From: Mesocentrotus franciscanus | Taxonomy: Eukaryota; Echinodermata; Echinoidea; Camarodonta; Strongylocentrotidae | DNA: 64,000 nt | NCBI GenBank assembly: GCA_037976565.1 | Contig: CP137683.1 | Location: forward strand, 797,600 to 861,599 | Reading direction: 5' to 3' | Part shown: positions 35,889-49,204 of the stretch, piece after piece | Layout: each line of letters opens with the position of its first letter | Position numbering within the stretch: the first letter of the stretch is position 1 | Position numbers and translations under genes: made by a program | The notes under the pieces: model-generated | What the model saw: only the letters and a program-made list of their open reading frames with translations | What the model was told of the DNA's origin: nothing | Database searches by the model: none

Positions 35889-36902
35889 TGCCCGAGTCAC
35901 ATCTTTGCGTATTTGGCTTGCGTATTGCTGCGTATTGCCCGAACGCAGACATAGGCAGTCATACCCAATAAAGCGCAATGAAACATGCTCACTACGTACT
36001 CAATACGCAGACTAGCGCATAGGTCTGCGTTGGTCGCTCGCTAGTTTAAAAATTTTCTAAGCTACCGCAAGCAAACGCAAGGTCAAATCGCCCGCGAGCG
36101 ACAGCAAGTGGCTTAGCGCAGGTATACGCAAGCATACGCACCTCTTTTTTGGGAGTGCGTGTCATTGCCTATTACTGCGTTTCCTGTACGATTTACCTCG
36201 CGTTAGCTCGTTGTCGTTAGCATGATTGCGCGTATTGCGCTGTGGCTCGCACACCGCTCGCAGCAGCAAGAACCGTTGCGATTGTCACTCGCTACGCTGC
36301 GAATCTAGCTCGTACGCCGTTCGCTTTAGCTCGCAGTCGCTGGTTGCCGCTCGCTTTACCTCGCTATCACTGCGATTAGTTGCCTAGTACCGACCACCGT
36401 CGCTGCGCTGATTTTATTTTCTGTAGATGTAGACTCGTCAGAAGCTATAAGATGCTTATGCCCAGTCCCGCAAAATGACTAGTATTTTTACACCGCCGCA
36501 GCCCGAGTGAGCTGGTACGCTGTAGAGCGAGCTGGCACGCAGCAGTACGAACGGCAGACGAGCTAACGCGAGCGAACACGCAGTGAGACGCAACGAGACC
36601 AACTGGTGCGAGCGGCTATCGAGCAGCAAACGAGCAAAGAACGAGCTAAATACGCAACGTAACGAGCAAACTACGTATTGAATCGTACTGCTATGAGCAA
36701 CAGCGAGCTATAGCGTGGTCATAGGCAACCATAGGCAACCGTAGGCAGTCTTTGTACAAGCGGCATACGAGCTACCTACGAGATAGATACGCAATAGTGC
36801 GACTGCTACCTTCAAATTTGCCGCGTATTGCTTTGCTGCGTATTGATAAACCCCGCAAAGCGCAGCAATACGCAGCAACATACGCAAAGGTGTGACCTAG
36901 GC
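35889..36902. mobile_element. 1-kb inverted-repeat element built of GCGTA/CGAGC words
   Basis: The left tip GCCCGAGTCACATCTTTGCG and the right tip CGCAAAGGTGTGACCTAGGC are complementary at about 19 of 23 positions when extended to GCGTAT/ATACGC. The interior is GC-richer than its surroundings. It is made of variants of TGCGTATTGC, GCTCGC, TACGCA, CGAGCTA and ATAGGCA. GCTCG forms dominate the left half and CGAGC forms the right half, so the whole is a long, imperfect inverted repeat. A short unrelated AT-rich centre (about 36410-36490) is the loop. No open frame of note crosses it. No target duplication is certain. Confidence 0.75.
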
Positions 36903-38026
36903 ATTATAAGGTTTAAGGGTATTGTCTGATTGAAGAGAAATAAGTAACTAATTCCACAGAGAAGGAGTTGCTGATGCAAATGATCTGTTCGTGCAGTTTA
37001 TTTTAGTCCGGATTTTCTTAAGCCTAATATTGAACGTAAAGTGTGAGGACTTATGGAATGGAGTGTTACAAGGGATGAAACATACACTGGAACCAGGTTA
37101 TTTAGTGCTCGATAGGTTAAGGGCAAACTTTGTAGATTATACGCTGCTGAACAGATAGCCAGTAAAGAGATTGCAGGATGGAAGTGATATGAGATGATCT
37201 TCATGAGTTTGGCACAAAACGATTAGCAGCATTTTCAAAAACTTGTTGCCATTGGTTACTTTGGCTGATGGGTAATGTAAAGAGTAACGAATTGTAATTA
37301 CCAAAGTGACATGTAACAAAAGCATATACTAACTGTTGGGTATTTTAAGGGACCAGGCGAAACAGAGACCAGGACAAATGATTTAGTCTGAAGCTTAACT
37401 TAGAAGCCATGATCCTCAAGAGAATCATTATCATTTCAGTACTTAAATAGTTCCTTAGTATTATTCTGACAAATGTACATTATTGCTTGGAGCGGAGGAA
37501 ACATTTTACCTGCTAAATTTGAAGCTCATTTTCATTTCTTTTTAACATAACCCATGTTATCATTATACTTCACCCGATTGCTTGCCGCTGGCTTGATATG
37601 TATTTCAACTTAATGGAGACACCACATATTTTCTATACATATCATAACACGATTTAATACGGAGACATCTGCATCAAGCTAGCTATCTAGGATTTCCGGG
37701 AGTTTCCCCCCATGATTTTAATTCATTACAAAGCTACAATCTCAAACAAAAATCAATTAGTAATACTAACATGTTGAATGTTTTCTGACTCTGAGATGCG
37801 ACGGAAAATGATTTCAACACAGGCTTAAGATATAACTAAGGTTGTACTAACGGTGAAAACTAATGTTGTATACCCGTTGTATATGAGGCGTCAGTTTATT
37901 GACGTAGGCCTGCGTCAGTGATTGGTTTGATCTTATAAACGGGCCACATGAGACGGACATGGTATAAAGAGTCAATGTACTATATAAAGAGTCCAAATAT
38001 GGCTTTGAATTACTGGCATACTGGCG
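36903..38026. other. No gene recognised
   Basis: AT-rich DNA with short frames only. A hairpin-like GTCAGTTTATTGACG / CTGCGTCAGTG patch sits near 37890-37920, but no defined element was found. Confidence 0.4.
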
Positions 38027-38029
38027 TAC

Positions 38030-38460
38030 TTTTTGCTGATGACACAAAATGATCTTTTTCTCACAAAGACTCTCATAGATTAGTTGAAATAATTAATATT
38101 GAAATGTGTAATATTTTATTGTGGATTATAGCTAACAAATTATCATTGAATCTCCAGAAAACGAAGTATATGTTGTTTAGTAAATCTATAAATTCATTGC
38201 CAGCTAACATAGTTTTGGATAATACCCCATTGGAGTGCGTTTTATTTAATACATTTTTAGGTGTAATGGTTGACAAAAAGCTTTCATGGAAAAATCACAT
38301 CGACAATATTTGTAAAATTATTTCCCGAAATATCTGTATTATTTATAAATTAAAGACATGTCTCCCTCTTAATTCATTAATTATGCTTTATACTTCTTTG
38401 ATACTCCCATACTTAAATTATGGTCTCTTAGTTTGGGGTAACTCACATCAAACGTCATAG
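38030..38460 (+). pseudogene. LINE reverse transcriptase fragment (FADD box to thumb)
   Basis: GTACTTTTTGCTGATGACAC (38030-38049) encodes VLFADDT, the RT catalytic box with both Asp present. It is followed at once by a stop, and a frameshift leads into the 38104-38460 frame. That frame has the post-catalytic order expected: an ANKLSLNLQKTKYMLFS block, FLGVMVDKKLSWKNHI, and SLILPYLNYGLLVWGNS. These match the FLG and YGLxVWG motifs of CR1/Jockey-type RTs. It stops at 38458-38460 after NSHQTS. The first Met is not a true start. Confidence 0.85.
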
Positions 38461-38860
38461 ACAAAGCGTTTTTATTACAACAGAAGATTATTCGTATAAT
38501 TTGTAATTCCCCCTTTCGCTCCCATACAGACTCTTTATTTTTGGAAATGAGATATTAAAGGTAAAAGAGTTATATTTTTTCCAACTAGGTCAATTTATGT
38601 TTAATTATAAAAATAATTTGTTGCCATCTGTTTTTCATGAAGTGTTTTTTAAAAATAGTTCAATCCATAATTACCCAACAAGACATTCGGATGATTTTCA
38701 TTTACCTCTCCTGCGGACCCTCTTAGCTCAAAAAACCTTTATATATGAAGGTCCAAAGTTTTGGAATTCTTTAAGTAATGAAATAAAAAATGCTCCATCG
38801 ATTAATACTTTTAAGAAAAAATTAAAATTGTTTTTATTACAATCATATCAACCTCATTGA
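38461..38860 (+). pseudogene. LINE ORF2 C-terminal domain
   Basis: After a frameshifted stretch (38461-38596), the frame at 38597-38860 gives HNYPTRHSDDFHLPLLRTLL and IYEGPKFWNSLSNEIKNAPS, then INTFKKKLKLFLLQ before the stop. YNTR-like, GPKxWNSL and FKKKLK are the hallmark of the C-terminal tail of CR1-group LINE proteins. It is 87 residues long. It belongs to the same protein as the RT piece upstream and is not a separate gene. Confidence 0.85.
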
Positions 38861-39439
38861 ATGTATATGTTGTTGTTGTTTTTTTTCTTCTTTTCTTTGA
38901 ATACAAGATCATTCTCTACTCGCTGACTCAAAATGTAATTTGATATATTATATTGTGCCTTCTCAAGCTTATCTCCTTTCTAACACGCATCTCTCTTTCC
39001 TCATTTTCTTCTCGACCCCACATGCACCTCATCATTTTATATTATTTTCTGTACCCCCGATCTCTCTCCTTGGGGGCATTATGTACTCTTTGTATTGTAA
39101 CCGTATCTTCCCATGTTTGCCATGTAAAGTACTGTCTTGCCCCGTTCTCGTCTCTGTTGGCATCCCTCCATTTTTCTCTATTTAGTAGTTCCTTTTGTAG
39201 TTAAGAACTTGTTAATTTAATTAATCATTATTCATTAAGGGTGTTCACACTTGTAAAAGCATTGCTTTTTAGTGGACCCCTCTGTTTCCAATATGTATTT
39301 TTAAATTGTTGTAAATGTTTAAAATTGATTTTGTAATTGTTTTGTTGGAAACATAAATAAATTGAATTGAATTGAATAATTCCCTTGACAGGTATAATTA
39401 GCGTAAGTATAATAGAAAAGACGCCTTGGATTCAGTGGC

Positions 39440-39640
39440 CATTACGGTATACATGAAAATGGGTTTGTTGGTTTATTTTACCTGACAAATAAGAAAGCGT
39501 GAGCATCTCTGAGGGAAGTGTATTTGAGAGTAAATGCCTTACCAAAGGGCACCAGGTTATCGACTGGGTTTTGAAGCCGAACCTCCTAGTTTATTACGAG
39601 ACCATTGCTCTACCACTGAGTTATCATGATGGCGGTATTC
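39440..39640 (-). mobile_element. tRNA-derived SINE, minus strand
   Basis: On the minus strand: an A box TAACTCAGTGGTAGAGCA (within 39602-39623 of the plus strand), a degenerate B box GGTTCGGCTTCAAAACCC (39566-39583), then CCTTTGGTAAGGCATTTACT and AAATACACTTCCCTCAGAG. It starts about 70 bp past the end of the CR1-like LINE at 39378, whose machinery type could mobilise such elements. The A box is the best of the SINE copies here. I saw no intact tRNA fold. Confidence 0.65.
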
Positions 39641-42600
39641 ATGTTCATGATGTTTAACCCACAATGACCTCCGTCGCTGCCTTTCTCGTCTCATTTCCGA
39701 ACAATATCTCATCGCTTCCAAACCTGCACAAACTAATTTAATTGGACTAGCTGACACGTGTTCAAGAAATTCGTTTGATGGAGTACAGGCTCAATTTACA
39801 AAATGCACAGAACCACTTGACTGAGGGGAAGAAGCCATGAATGAAAGATATGCATTGGTGTGATGAACTGGGTTGGTTGGTTGGTTTATTGTTTGGTTTG
39901 TTGGCGCTATCCATCGATTTCCATGATTTCGATGGGTTTACCACATGGGTTTTATATAGATGCTGAATTTTTATTCGGAACTAAAAAAAAAAGGATATTT
40001 CCCGACGGATTACTGAATTGATGATAGATTTATTGATTAATTGATGCCTGGATTGTCGAAATCATTTCCAATGTCTGCTTTTGGTCCGTTTTGAAAATTT
40101 GAAAACAAAGTTCCAATTCAAATTCAGGAAGAACGAGAGATGTGGTGATTGGTAGATAATAGGTAATCAGAAAGAGACAGAGAGAGAGAGAGAGAAGGAC
40201 AAAATAATAGAATAGACATGATAGATTAGTGAGGTACATTAACATAGAAAGTATAAAGACAAAGACATGTTTGCATTAAACGAAAAAGAAGTATATTTAT
40301 ATAATTATGGGAAGTTGACAAGGGGCATTAGGCATGAAGAAGAAAAGGTGGCCAAAATTATGCTACAAAATTAGACTAGAATTAATAAGATGAAAATATA
40401 TATAGATGTATGTGTGTGCGTATCCGTGTATCACTGATTCAATTTGCAAAGTAATGCCACTCGTCACCCATTTGTTTAATTTGTGTCACCATAACGGAAT
40501 CTTATACATCTCGAATGCAGACTGTTAGTAACCTATATTTACCACCTCACTGCCAAGTGGTTTTTTATATATGTCACGGTCTCTTTGCATGCTGGATACA
40601 AGCAGGTTACTGTAATTGAGTCGTACATGTGGTACTTCAGTGAAAGCACCGTTATTCAAATGTCTGTGATAGATACCCAATGGTCATGACGGAGTAATGC
40701 GAGAGAAATAGATTCTATTTGGAGGCACAAACGGGCTATTATCTGTTATCCGCCTCTACTGCTGACTGAAAACTGAACACACACTAAAGGCTTATTACCG
40801 CTCACAGGAGAGCTCTTATTGTCTTCGCTCTTGAATGAATTTATTTTCTTCTTATAATAATCAGGTGATTTCCTTTAATTCCTGATACGATTGCTTTTCA
40901 TACTAGAAATCTATAGTCATATTATGTCATAGTAAGATATCAGGAGGAGGCTCTTTCCTTCAACGCGGTCAGCACTTTCCGATTCGCTTTAAACATGTTT
41001 CACGAAGACAGTACTACTGAAATTACACTAAGGTTATAGTTTCATATTCGAAATCATAAGCGCCTTATTAAGATTAATTCAGAATAAATATGAGTACACT
41101 TTACTAATAACATTGAAAAAAAAACGACAGGGGCCGTTTTTTTGAAAGGTAAAGAATTGTAGACAAAGTTCATGTAGGAAACTTCAAGAAATGAAGATAA
41201 GTGAACATTTTGTATCGACAAGTTTTAAAAATAAAATTTATTTTACTTGTTTATTTTTTGTTTCCGTCATACAAAAAAGAATATACATGCACAATCAAAA
41301 GTTAATTAAGCAATAGTTAAACAAAACTAAAAAATTTAATTTAATATAATTTTTGTTTTTGTTTTTGTTTGCATGTGTTTAAAACTAAAGAAATTATAAT
41401 GAATTAAATGGCTGTACTTGCATAGTGCAGCTAGTCTCTCATGAGGCCCAAGAGAGCAAAAAGAAAAAGAAGAAGAAGAAGAAGATCGATTATTTGTTCT
41501 TAAGGTATGTAGTCAAATTAATGGAAAATTCAACAATTAGTCATTTAAAGAGCTTAGATTGGAATTAAGTACTTAAGGTTTTAGCGTGTTTAGAATCAGA
41601 CAATGTTAGGGAACAAGGAGTCCAAAAATGAGAGGAAAATTTAACAGAATTGATGCGCATGATCCAAATTTGGCGTATGCAGCGATCGCGTGCCTTTCTA
41701 AAAATAAACAATCACGATACTTTCTTTGATTTATTCGGCCTCAGTTCTGCGATGTCATTTGAAGAAGAACATACCATAATTTTCAGAAAGTTAATTTTGG
41801 GAATAAACAATCAGGGCTTTCATTACATCATGAATTGCAGGCATTCTGATTTATAAGGTTTCACACGCAGCAGGGCAACATAACATTGCTTATTGGAATC
41901 GTGTAAAAGATATCTTTCTCAACATAATATAATCCAAATTGAAGCTTATTATTTCTGCACGTAATGTGATAGCTTCGATAAGGAAATGTAAGATTATGAA
42001 ATCAAAGCTTTTTTTCCCTGCTAAAAATTCGCATCGTGAAGCACATCAGATGTTCTCATTGTTAGGGGATCGAGAGCGATAAGGGCTGATGGAAGGCGGT
42101 TGCTGAAATGTGATAGAGGTCTCTCCACCGTCGAAATGGACCCTTTGGGAAGGCGTATCTGTTAGGAAATATGAAAAGAATGAGATTGAGGATGAACATG
42201 ATATTGGCTAGCATGGATTAGCAATGTTTGGTTTTTTGAAGTGATAGCACTCCTTAAAGCACTAAGCTTTTAAGATCTGTGTTTTTATTGTGTGCCTAGA
42301 GCATCGATGTAAAAACATCTTCGCATCGCAGACATGTGTGGAAGCGACGTGCAAGACAGCGAGTATACATCCTCCTATGAATTCCGCGTAAAAGTAAATG
42401 ATCCATCAGCTGGAACTGTTGATCATAAACCCTATTTAAAAGGAGCGCAGTCACGGCGCCTCTTTCTAAAGACGTCAGTGACAGTATTAGCAACCTCTGG
42501 CATCTTATGCTTTCACCTTAATATTTTTTGGGTCCACAAGAATTCGTACCGAGTGGTACGACCCCTTTTGTAATACGAGGGCATGGAGGTGTATTCTTTA

Positions 42601-43115
42601 TATGATAACGATACACATGAAATCAAATTGTTTGTATGGAATGGCAATGAAATACAATAGAGAATTAAAACCTGAAAATTCAGCAAGAAATTGGGGAATC
42701 TAGACGCCATGTTACAAATATCAAAGGATCTCTTGTATAAACATAATTTATGTAAAATTAAAAGGTGATTTAAAAAACACACAAATCAAACCTATATCCG
42801 TCAGTGCCTAATCGTTGCAACACTGATATACCAATACATGATAAAGGGCTTTTTCCTCTGAATATAAATTCATTTTTAGGATAAAAATATATGACATGAT
42901 GAATGACACCGTTAAAACAGAGGAAAAAGTCATTACTAACTGGACCTCTCAATGTGGGAGCTCTCACAACATGTATAAGGTAAATACCTAACCTTAGATG
43001 TGATCTTCGTGGCAATGATTATTTGTAAAGACAAAGCTTCAAAACAACCAAGCCTCGAAATAGACGAATCTTGTAATGATAAAATATACTTAAAATTCGG
43101 AAAGCGAACCTTTCT
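39641..43115. other. No gene recognised
   Basis: AT-rich DNA. GGTTGGTTGGTTTATTG at about 39871-39890 may be another inverted LINE tail. Short (GA)n at about 40176-40194 and (AAG)n at about 41461-41484. The overlapping frames at 42296-42573 on both strands show no domain. Confidence 0.4.
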
Positions 43116-43244
43116 GGGCCCCGTTTCATAAAGAGTTGCGATCGATCAAAAATCAATCACAAGTCCTCCAATCAGTCACAGTTTCGATTGGTATCGATCG
43201 CAAATAAGTTGCGATTAATATTAACTTTTTATAAGACGGGGCCC
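43116..43244. mobile_element. MITE-like palindrome, GGGCCCCGTTTCATAAAG family
   Basis: The ends are GGGCCCCGTTTCATAAAGAG and TTTATAAGACGGGGCCC. Inner arms pair as GTTGCGATCGAT with ATCGATCGCAA, with TTGCGATTAATATTAAC as an extra right-arm block. The length is 129 bp with no coding capacity. Confidence 0.75.
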
Positions 43245-46200
43245 TGATCACCAATCTTTCAAATAAAAAATAAACAACAAACATGAGGAACATGCTAACC
43301 GCGGGAATCCTCCTCCCCCGTCCAAATAAAAGGAAATGATAATAAGGATTCTTTGAACACTGGAGCTTATTAAGAATAATGAACATTCGGAATCTTGTGC
43401 CTTCGTAAACAGAACCTTTGGAAAGAAAACCTTGGGTAAAAAGAACTTGCAGTGGAAATGGCACGGACCCGCGTTGAAACGTATCCTGTCAGTTAGCGAT
43501 CGGCTCTAGCGGATGAATTTGAGTAGATTGATCGCAGCCATCCAGATAAATAATACTGCCCCTGTTGTGACAGTCCTTAAATAAACACGAACATACAAGT
43601 ACACAAATGTAGAGATTAAACCAGAGTGTCTATACAAAATGTGATTTATAATATCACAGTTTTAGATCGAAGTACATTAGGGAACTCAAAACTTCGGATC
43701 TAACATCATAAATTCTGTGTATTGAAAGATCCTTTACTATTACATGAGTGTTTATCACTATACTTGTTTCAGTCACTGAGCTTTTTGATTTATAGTCTTT
43801 AATTCCTTCTCTCATCGATTTACTATAATGGCAATGTACTCTATTTTGATTGATATTTAAGAAAACCTTATATTTCAAGTGAATGAGAAACATTCCCCAA
43901 CAGTCCGAAAGAGCTCTTGATATAAAAAATAAAATCATAATTACCCTTTTCTCATTTAAACGTACTGTAGAGATCAAAACGAGTTAAGCTAGAATTTCAT
44001 CTTTTTCAATTAAAATTTTCGCATGGCGTTAAATAACATTTATTTGTATCATATTTGATTTAAAAAAAAATAGCAGTAGGTTTAAGCTTGGACCATCCTT
44101 AAGACTGGGAAGGTAAGTTGTCATTCAATCCCATGGACTCTACCAAGCCAAATAATGTCTTTAAACAATGCATTTCCGTTTTGTAAGACCAGTTGGGCAA
44201 AGATGGGTGATAAAGTGAATCTAGGATCGCTATGTGTTTTATTGATGACGAATTATTTGATTAGTAACTTTCGATCATGAAAAGTTGAAAGTAGATTATC
44301 TTGTGGTAAATACATTTGATATATTCTACTTTCCCTGCAGGTAGCAGAAGACCAGCGGCGAGCGAAACATTTTAGCTTTATAAGAATGAGGAGCATTCTC
44401 GCAAGTATCTCGTCTCCAGGCAATTCAACTAGTCGCGGCGTACAGATTCCCATTCACGTATACGAACTGATCTAGTGTGATTTAGCGACCTCTCTCAATA
44501 GCCGTACATACACACCATACTCACGCACACACCTCTCACGCACACATCCTAACGCACACTCCTTCGATCTGTCTGGTAGAGAGACGTGCCGTTGACTCTT
44601 TATGAGGCTGCTTACAATCACCAAGGGAGGTGGTCCAGGCATGTATCGTAACAAATCTTCACTGTGTTCAAAGTTCTTGCCGTGAATGGATGCTATTTAT
44701 TAAAGTGACTCAACTTATTTCATTATTTTGCCGTCGCGAGTACGTCTTGAATACTGTTGGAGTTCTTTTGGAGTCTAACTTTTGGTGCTTCGCGACTTTC
44801 GGGCCAAGGTAAGCAAATATACCTGTCAAGGGATTTTTTTTACTAGTTTAACTCACATCATATTGACCAAAAGCAATAAGTTAGAAAATCATTTTATGTT
44901 TTCCTCTTAAATCTTAAAGAGGGTGTTGGATAATTACACGAATCTTATTGTATATCGTTTAGCTTTGTTTGTGGTCCCCCTTGTTTATTAGTTATGTTAA
45001 GACCTTAATTTACCTTTTCCGCTTTATAACAGACTGCTTTTATTTACACGCAACTTTCAAAAGCGTTAAGATAACCTACAACAAAATGAAAACAAAAAAA
45101 TATTATATAACTATGTTGAAATGGCTCCCAAAGTTTATTTTACATGACGATGGAATATAATTTGTTTTGTGATTATTTTAGAAATTAAACAAATTCTCTT
45201 CAGTGATATATGTGAAGTAACATCTGTTTCAAAGTCCTCGTCTGTTTTAAATCAACAATCCCACAGGGGCCTCATAAATTATCCGATGCAAAGGTCGACA
45301 TCGTCATAAAATATTTTGATTTCCCTAAATTGATTGCATAGCTATCAATTGAACAGTATAAGTCAAATTAGCATGTATGATTTCATGTACATTATGGACT
45401 TGAATTAGAGTTTTAATTCCCCTCCAGGATAAGTTAAGTTGACATTCTTACGTCTTCTAGGAAAGAGTATAGTTATGTTCGATGTCACATACTTTCCATA
45501 TATCGTGCATAAATGGTCATTTCTATTTCCTCTTGTGCTCATTTTATGTTAATTCTACATGCCGTGACGGTGTATACTTATTCATGAAGTTTTCACGTGT
45601 TCATAATCCCAGTATACTAGCTAATAGAGTTGCTTAAAAATATCATTAAAATATGTATCAAGATTCTTTTTCCGCTAATATACTATTGCCTGAAGGGAAC
45701 TAACCAATTCAACTTCATTAAATATAGAGGAAGATCTTTTTTGGGTATTAACGATCATCGCCGTCATTGGAGTTTTGATGCAATAGACTAATTAAAATTA
45801 GTCGTACAATTTATCATGCTCTACATAAATAAATTGCACGTTATCTATTTAGTGACTGCCTAAAATCAACATTCTAAACTCTCATTGTAAAAAATTCAAT
45901 ATCAACACCCTGTTAACATGAACACAATTTTTAATTTCATATTTCATATTTAATGAATAACATTAAGGCTTTTTCAGTTTAGTAGCGTAGGTGTGGGGAT
46001 TCCCGCGGACGGGGACACCGGCCTTTTGGTAGATGACATGTCAATCTGTTGATTAGGGTGGAACAAAGAGTGAAACGTATTGGAAGGATCACCTCGATCA
46101 CCTCTGACTTTCATTTCTGTCCTTTTCCATGTTCCGCCACTCAATTAGGAGGGCAGTGCCCCCTACCCCAGTATCATAGCCATAGGGCGTTTTAAGTCTT

Positions 46201-47035
46201 TGTGTACCCGGAAGCGCTCATCTCCAAAATGAATACCTATTTCCTTGTTTTCTTTCACCATGTTCGCGATACGAGCTGGAATAATGCACAATATTCCGCG
46301 AACAAATAATTAAAGCAACCATAAATGGTATACATTTTGATTCCATTATGCAAATACATTGTACGAGAATTCGCCTGAGAATAATTATTGTAACTTCCTG
46401 TTAATTTAAAATTATTCATTTTTAAAATGTAAGTACAGTGAATTTCTTGATACATGATAAGAAGTTCCAAGCATCTTATCAATCTTGTTTAAAACTAAAC
46501 TTCGGTTCAGCTCAGAGGTTCTGATAATCCATTAAATAACCTAATTATTCACTTCAACCGAAACTACATTAAAGCAGTTCATAGAATCTTATATCTACAT
46601 CCAACATGTTAAAAAAAAACTGATCCATTTAGAATTCTATAAGTAACATCGATCTGAGAATAGAAGCTATTTTGATTATTACTCTCGTGAACATGTTGCA
46701 TGCATCACCACAATGGCGGGTATGCGCCGCTCCGCTACGACATATTTCAACTTATCAAAGCAAAGTGCTCAGGCGTCAATACTAAAAGGAAAATCTTGAT
46801 TTACCTTGCATAAATCAACAAGAGCTTTCTTATTCTGCCAAACAAAATGGCAAATATCTAGAAAAGACGGCTATCACCATTACTCCTACCATTAGAGGTA
46901 TGTACAATCGGGGGGTTGCTGCAATACTTTCGTAAGTAGAGGTGCTGGGGTATCTTGATCATGTTTTACTAGCAAACTATATAATGTTGCAGAAATTTTC
47001 AGCGATGCGAAGATGCATGTGACGGAGGTTTGCAT
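43245..47035. other. No gene recognised
   Basis: AT-rich DNA with short frames only. I see no defined repeat, RNA gene or regulatory site. Confidence 0.35.
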
Positions 47036-47049
47036 CTGCGTCGTCTCCT

Positions 47050-47050
<1 letters not shown>

Positions 47051-47097
<47 letters not shown>

Positions 47098-47232
47098 ATC
47101 TCTCCCCCTCTCTTTCTCGTGCTCTATCTATTTCTCTCTCTCTCTCTCTCACCCTCCCCTCCCTCTCTCATCGCTTCTTTCTCCCCCTCTCTCCCTCTCG
47201 CGCTTCTCTCTCTCTCTCTCTGTCTCTCCCTC
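47051..47232. repeat. (TC)n pyrimidine tract
   Basis: An uninterrupted TC run at 47051-47094, then interrupted CT/CCCT runs. The 79-residue Leu/Ser frame across it is an artefact. Confidence 0.95.
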
Positions 47233-49190
47233 TTTTGATGTTCCTACCACAATATTTGACAGACATTAGCATAATTTTACGTAGGCCCCCATTTTTAGCA
47301 AATACACGAAAAACATATATCAAAAAAAGAAAAAAAATATACTTTTCATTTTACTCCTTCCATGGTTTGCGAATGTTTACTACTATCTTCTAGAAGGAGA
47401 AAGCAACGCTACAGTTACTTCATACGAGTAAAATCCTAAAGCTTTATATTTCCAGAGAGAGATACGACTAATTATCCTCATAAAACCAAGTACTAATAAA
47501 TGCTTCTTCATATTCATTTGTTGCGATGGTAACGAAATGAAATACCCATTAGTGATGTGCTCCTGACTTCTTTCTATATTTTCAATCCTTTGTGATGGTG
47601 GAATTGAGGAGGGCTTTTGTTATTTGGTTAATCGTAATACGTACAATTATGAAACGAAAGCAAAGAAAGAAAGAAAGAAAATGAACAGGAGCATCATCCA
47701 AGCTGTTTATTTTGTGTAATTTCCTGTTATCGATGTATTTTCATTTTATCCTATAGAGAAAGGTAAATATTGCTTGTTTCATTAAACCTAATAAAGGTGG
47801 GCTGAGCTGATATCATCTTGCAAATGTATGTTCGGTTCAATTTTACCAATTACCTTACCATTTTGTCAGACTTATTTGTCAATACTAATTTCCATAGTAT
47901 TATATGAATGAATGAATTCAGGTTACACTACCTTAATTGACAACAGTCAATATAGCAAACGCAGATCCCCATTTGTGAATGAGTACTTATGGTAATTGAA
48001 CATCGCAGTCATGGCCATCGTGTGCCACATTGCCTATCACGCAATTTTTTCCTTGAGATAAATTGTCCTGAGGATGTTGCATGCTAGCATGAATGACGTA
48101 GAGCTGAATTGAGATGATGAGTTATATCCTTGTTCCAAAGAGCCCTCGAGGTGGAAGATTGAAACTCTCAAGTCTTTTTAGGAAGAACTTAGTCTTGTTT
48201 CATTAATTCTTGGTCATAAACATCTACCCTCTCATCACCTTTACCTTCATAGAGCATTGGGGGACATTGATCATTAATCATCAACTACTCTCTAATCATC
48301 TCCCGTGGACATACAACGAGTGGCGTCGGGAAACCCCCGATTCCTTCCTATTCTCACGAAACATCTCCTGTACGGAAGTCGTATTTTTAAGTAATTGAAA
48401 GGATTCCTCAAGCACTCATCTTTGAAACGCATGTATTTTAAGTAACACGGTCATATATGTCAAAAGAACACAGTGAATCTTGTAAACAACCCTTTCAAAA
48501 TATAAATCAATGGAAAGGCATTTATATCCTCCTGTCTCTTCCAGATTCATCCCCTTTAGATGTTCTTATCCTCTTTTACACGTTTCTCCACTTCTATCCT
48601 TGTTTTATGGCTCCGTGTTCTATTCCGATATTGATTTATAAATTCCCGCAAGGAACATGTTGATCGATCAACTTTCAAAGCACTATCTATTTAATAGTAC
48701 TCTCTATTAAGCTTGAATTGAATTAACACTAATATGTCCATGGCATGTATTGATGTTGATTTTAAGTAGAGGCAGGTTTTGATAGACAAGTGGAAATCAC
48801 TTCCTAGATAAAATTTGAAGTAATATCCTTTCATAAACGTATATTATTAGCAATTAAAATATCATTGTGTATAATAGACCTACTTTCAGTTTTCACGCGG
48901 AAAAGAAACGAATAATTCATCAATGTTTAGAGGATTCGTAAAACTAGCTGAAATAACACTATTATTCTTTAAATAAAAATAAAAACATACAAAAGAATGC
49001 CTTGAAGTATTAGATCTCTACCGTCAGCCTACGAGATCGATAATGTCCGCCTCGCGAGCCTACTGACAACTCTTTTGACTTCTTGATGATTCAATAGAAC
49101 GACAGCCTGCGAATTTTTAAAAATCTTTACTTTTAAAAATGTATTTCTGTTTGTGGTCCGTCGTTGCATTTTTTTGCTTTTATATATTTC
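47233..49190. other. No gene recognised
   Basis: AT-rich DNA with a short (AAAG)n run at about 47659-47683. No gene or defined repeat seen. Confidence 0.35.
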
Positions 49191-49204
49191 GTTAGTATTT
49201 ATTT

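Larger units (their letters stand above)
38027..39378 (+). mobile_element. 5'-truncated CR1-like LINE, 3' end
   Basis: The fragment begins just before the RT active-site box and runs through the C-terminal domain and a 3' untranslated region to a (TTGAA)n tail: AAATAAATTGAATTGAATTG at about 39354-39373. 5' truncation just at or before the RT is the usual result of incomplete target-primed reverse transcription. The clade (CR1, Crack or Daphne type) is judged from the C-terminal block and tail, not from a tree. The 3' UTR (38861-39350) is CT-rich and AT-rich, and its small open frames are not genes. Confidence 0.8.

Noticed and set aside
38940..39204. Two overlapping frames of 81 and 83 residues
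   Set aside because: They lie in the 3' untranslated region of the CR1-like LINE and come from CT-rich sequence.
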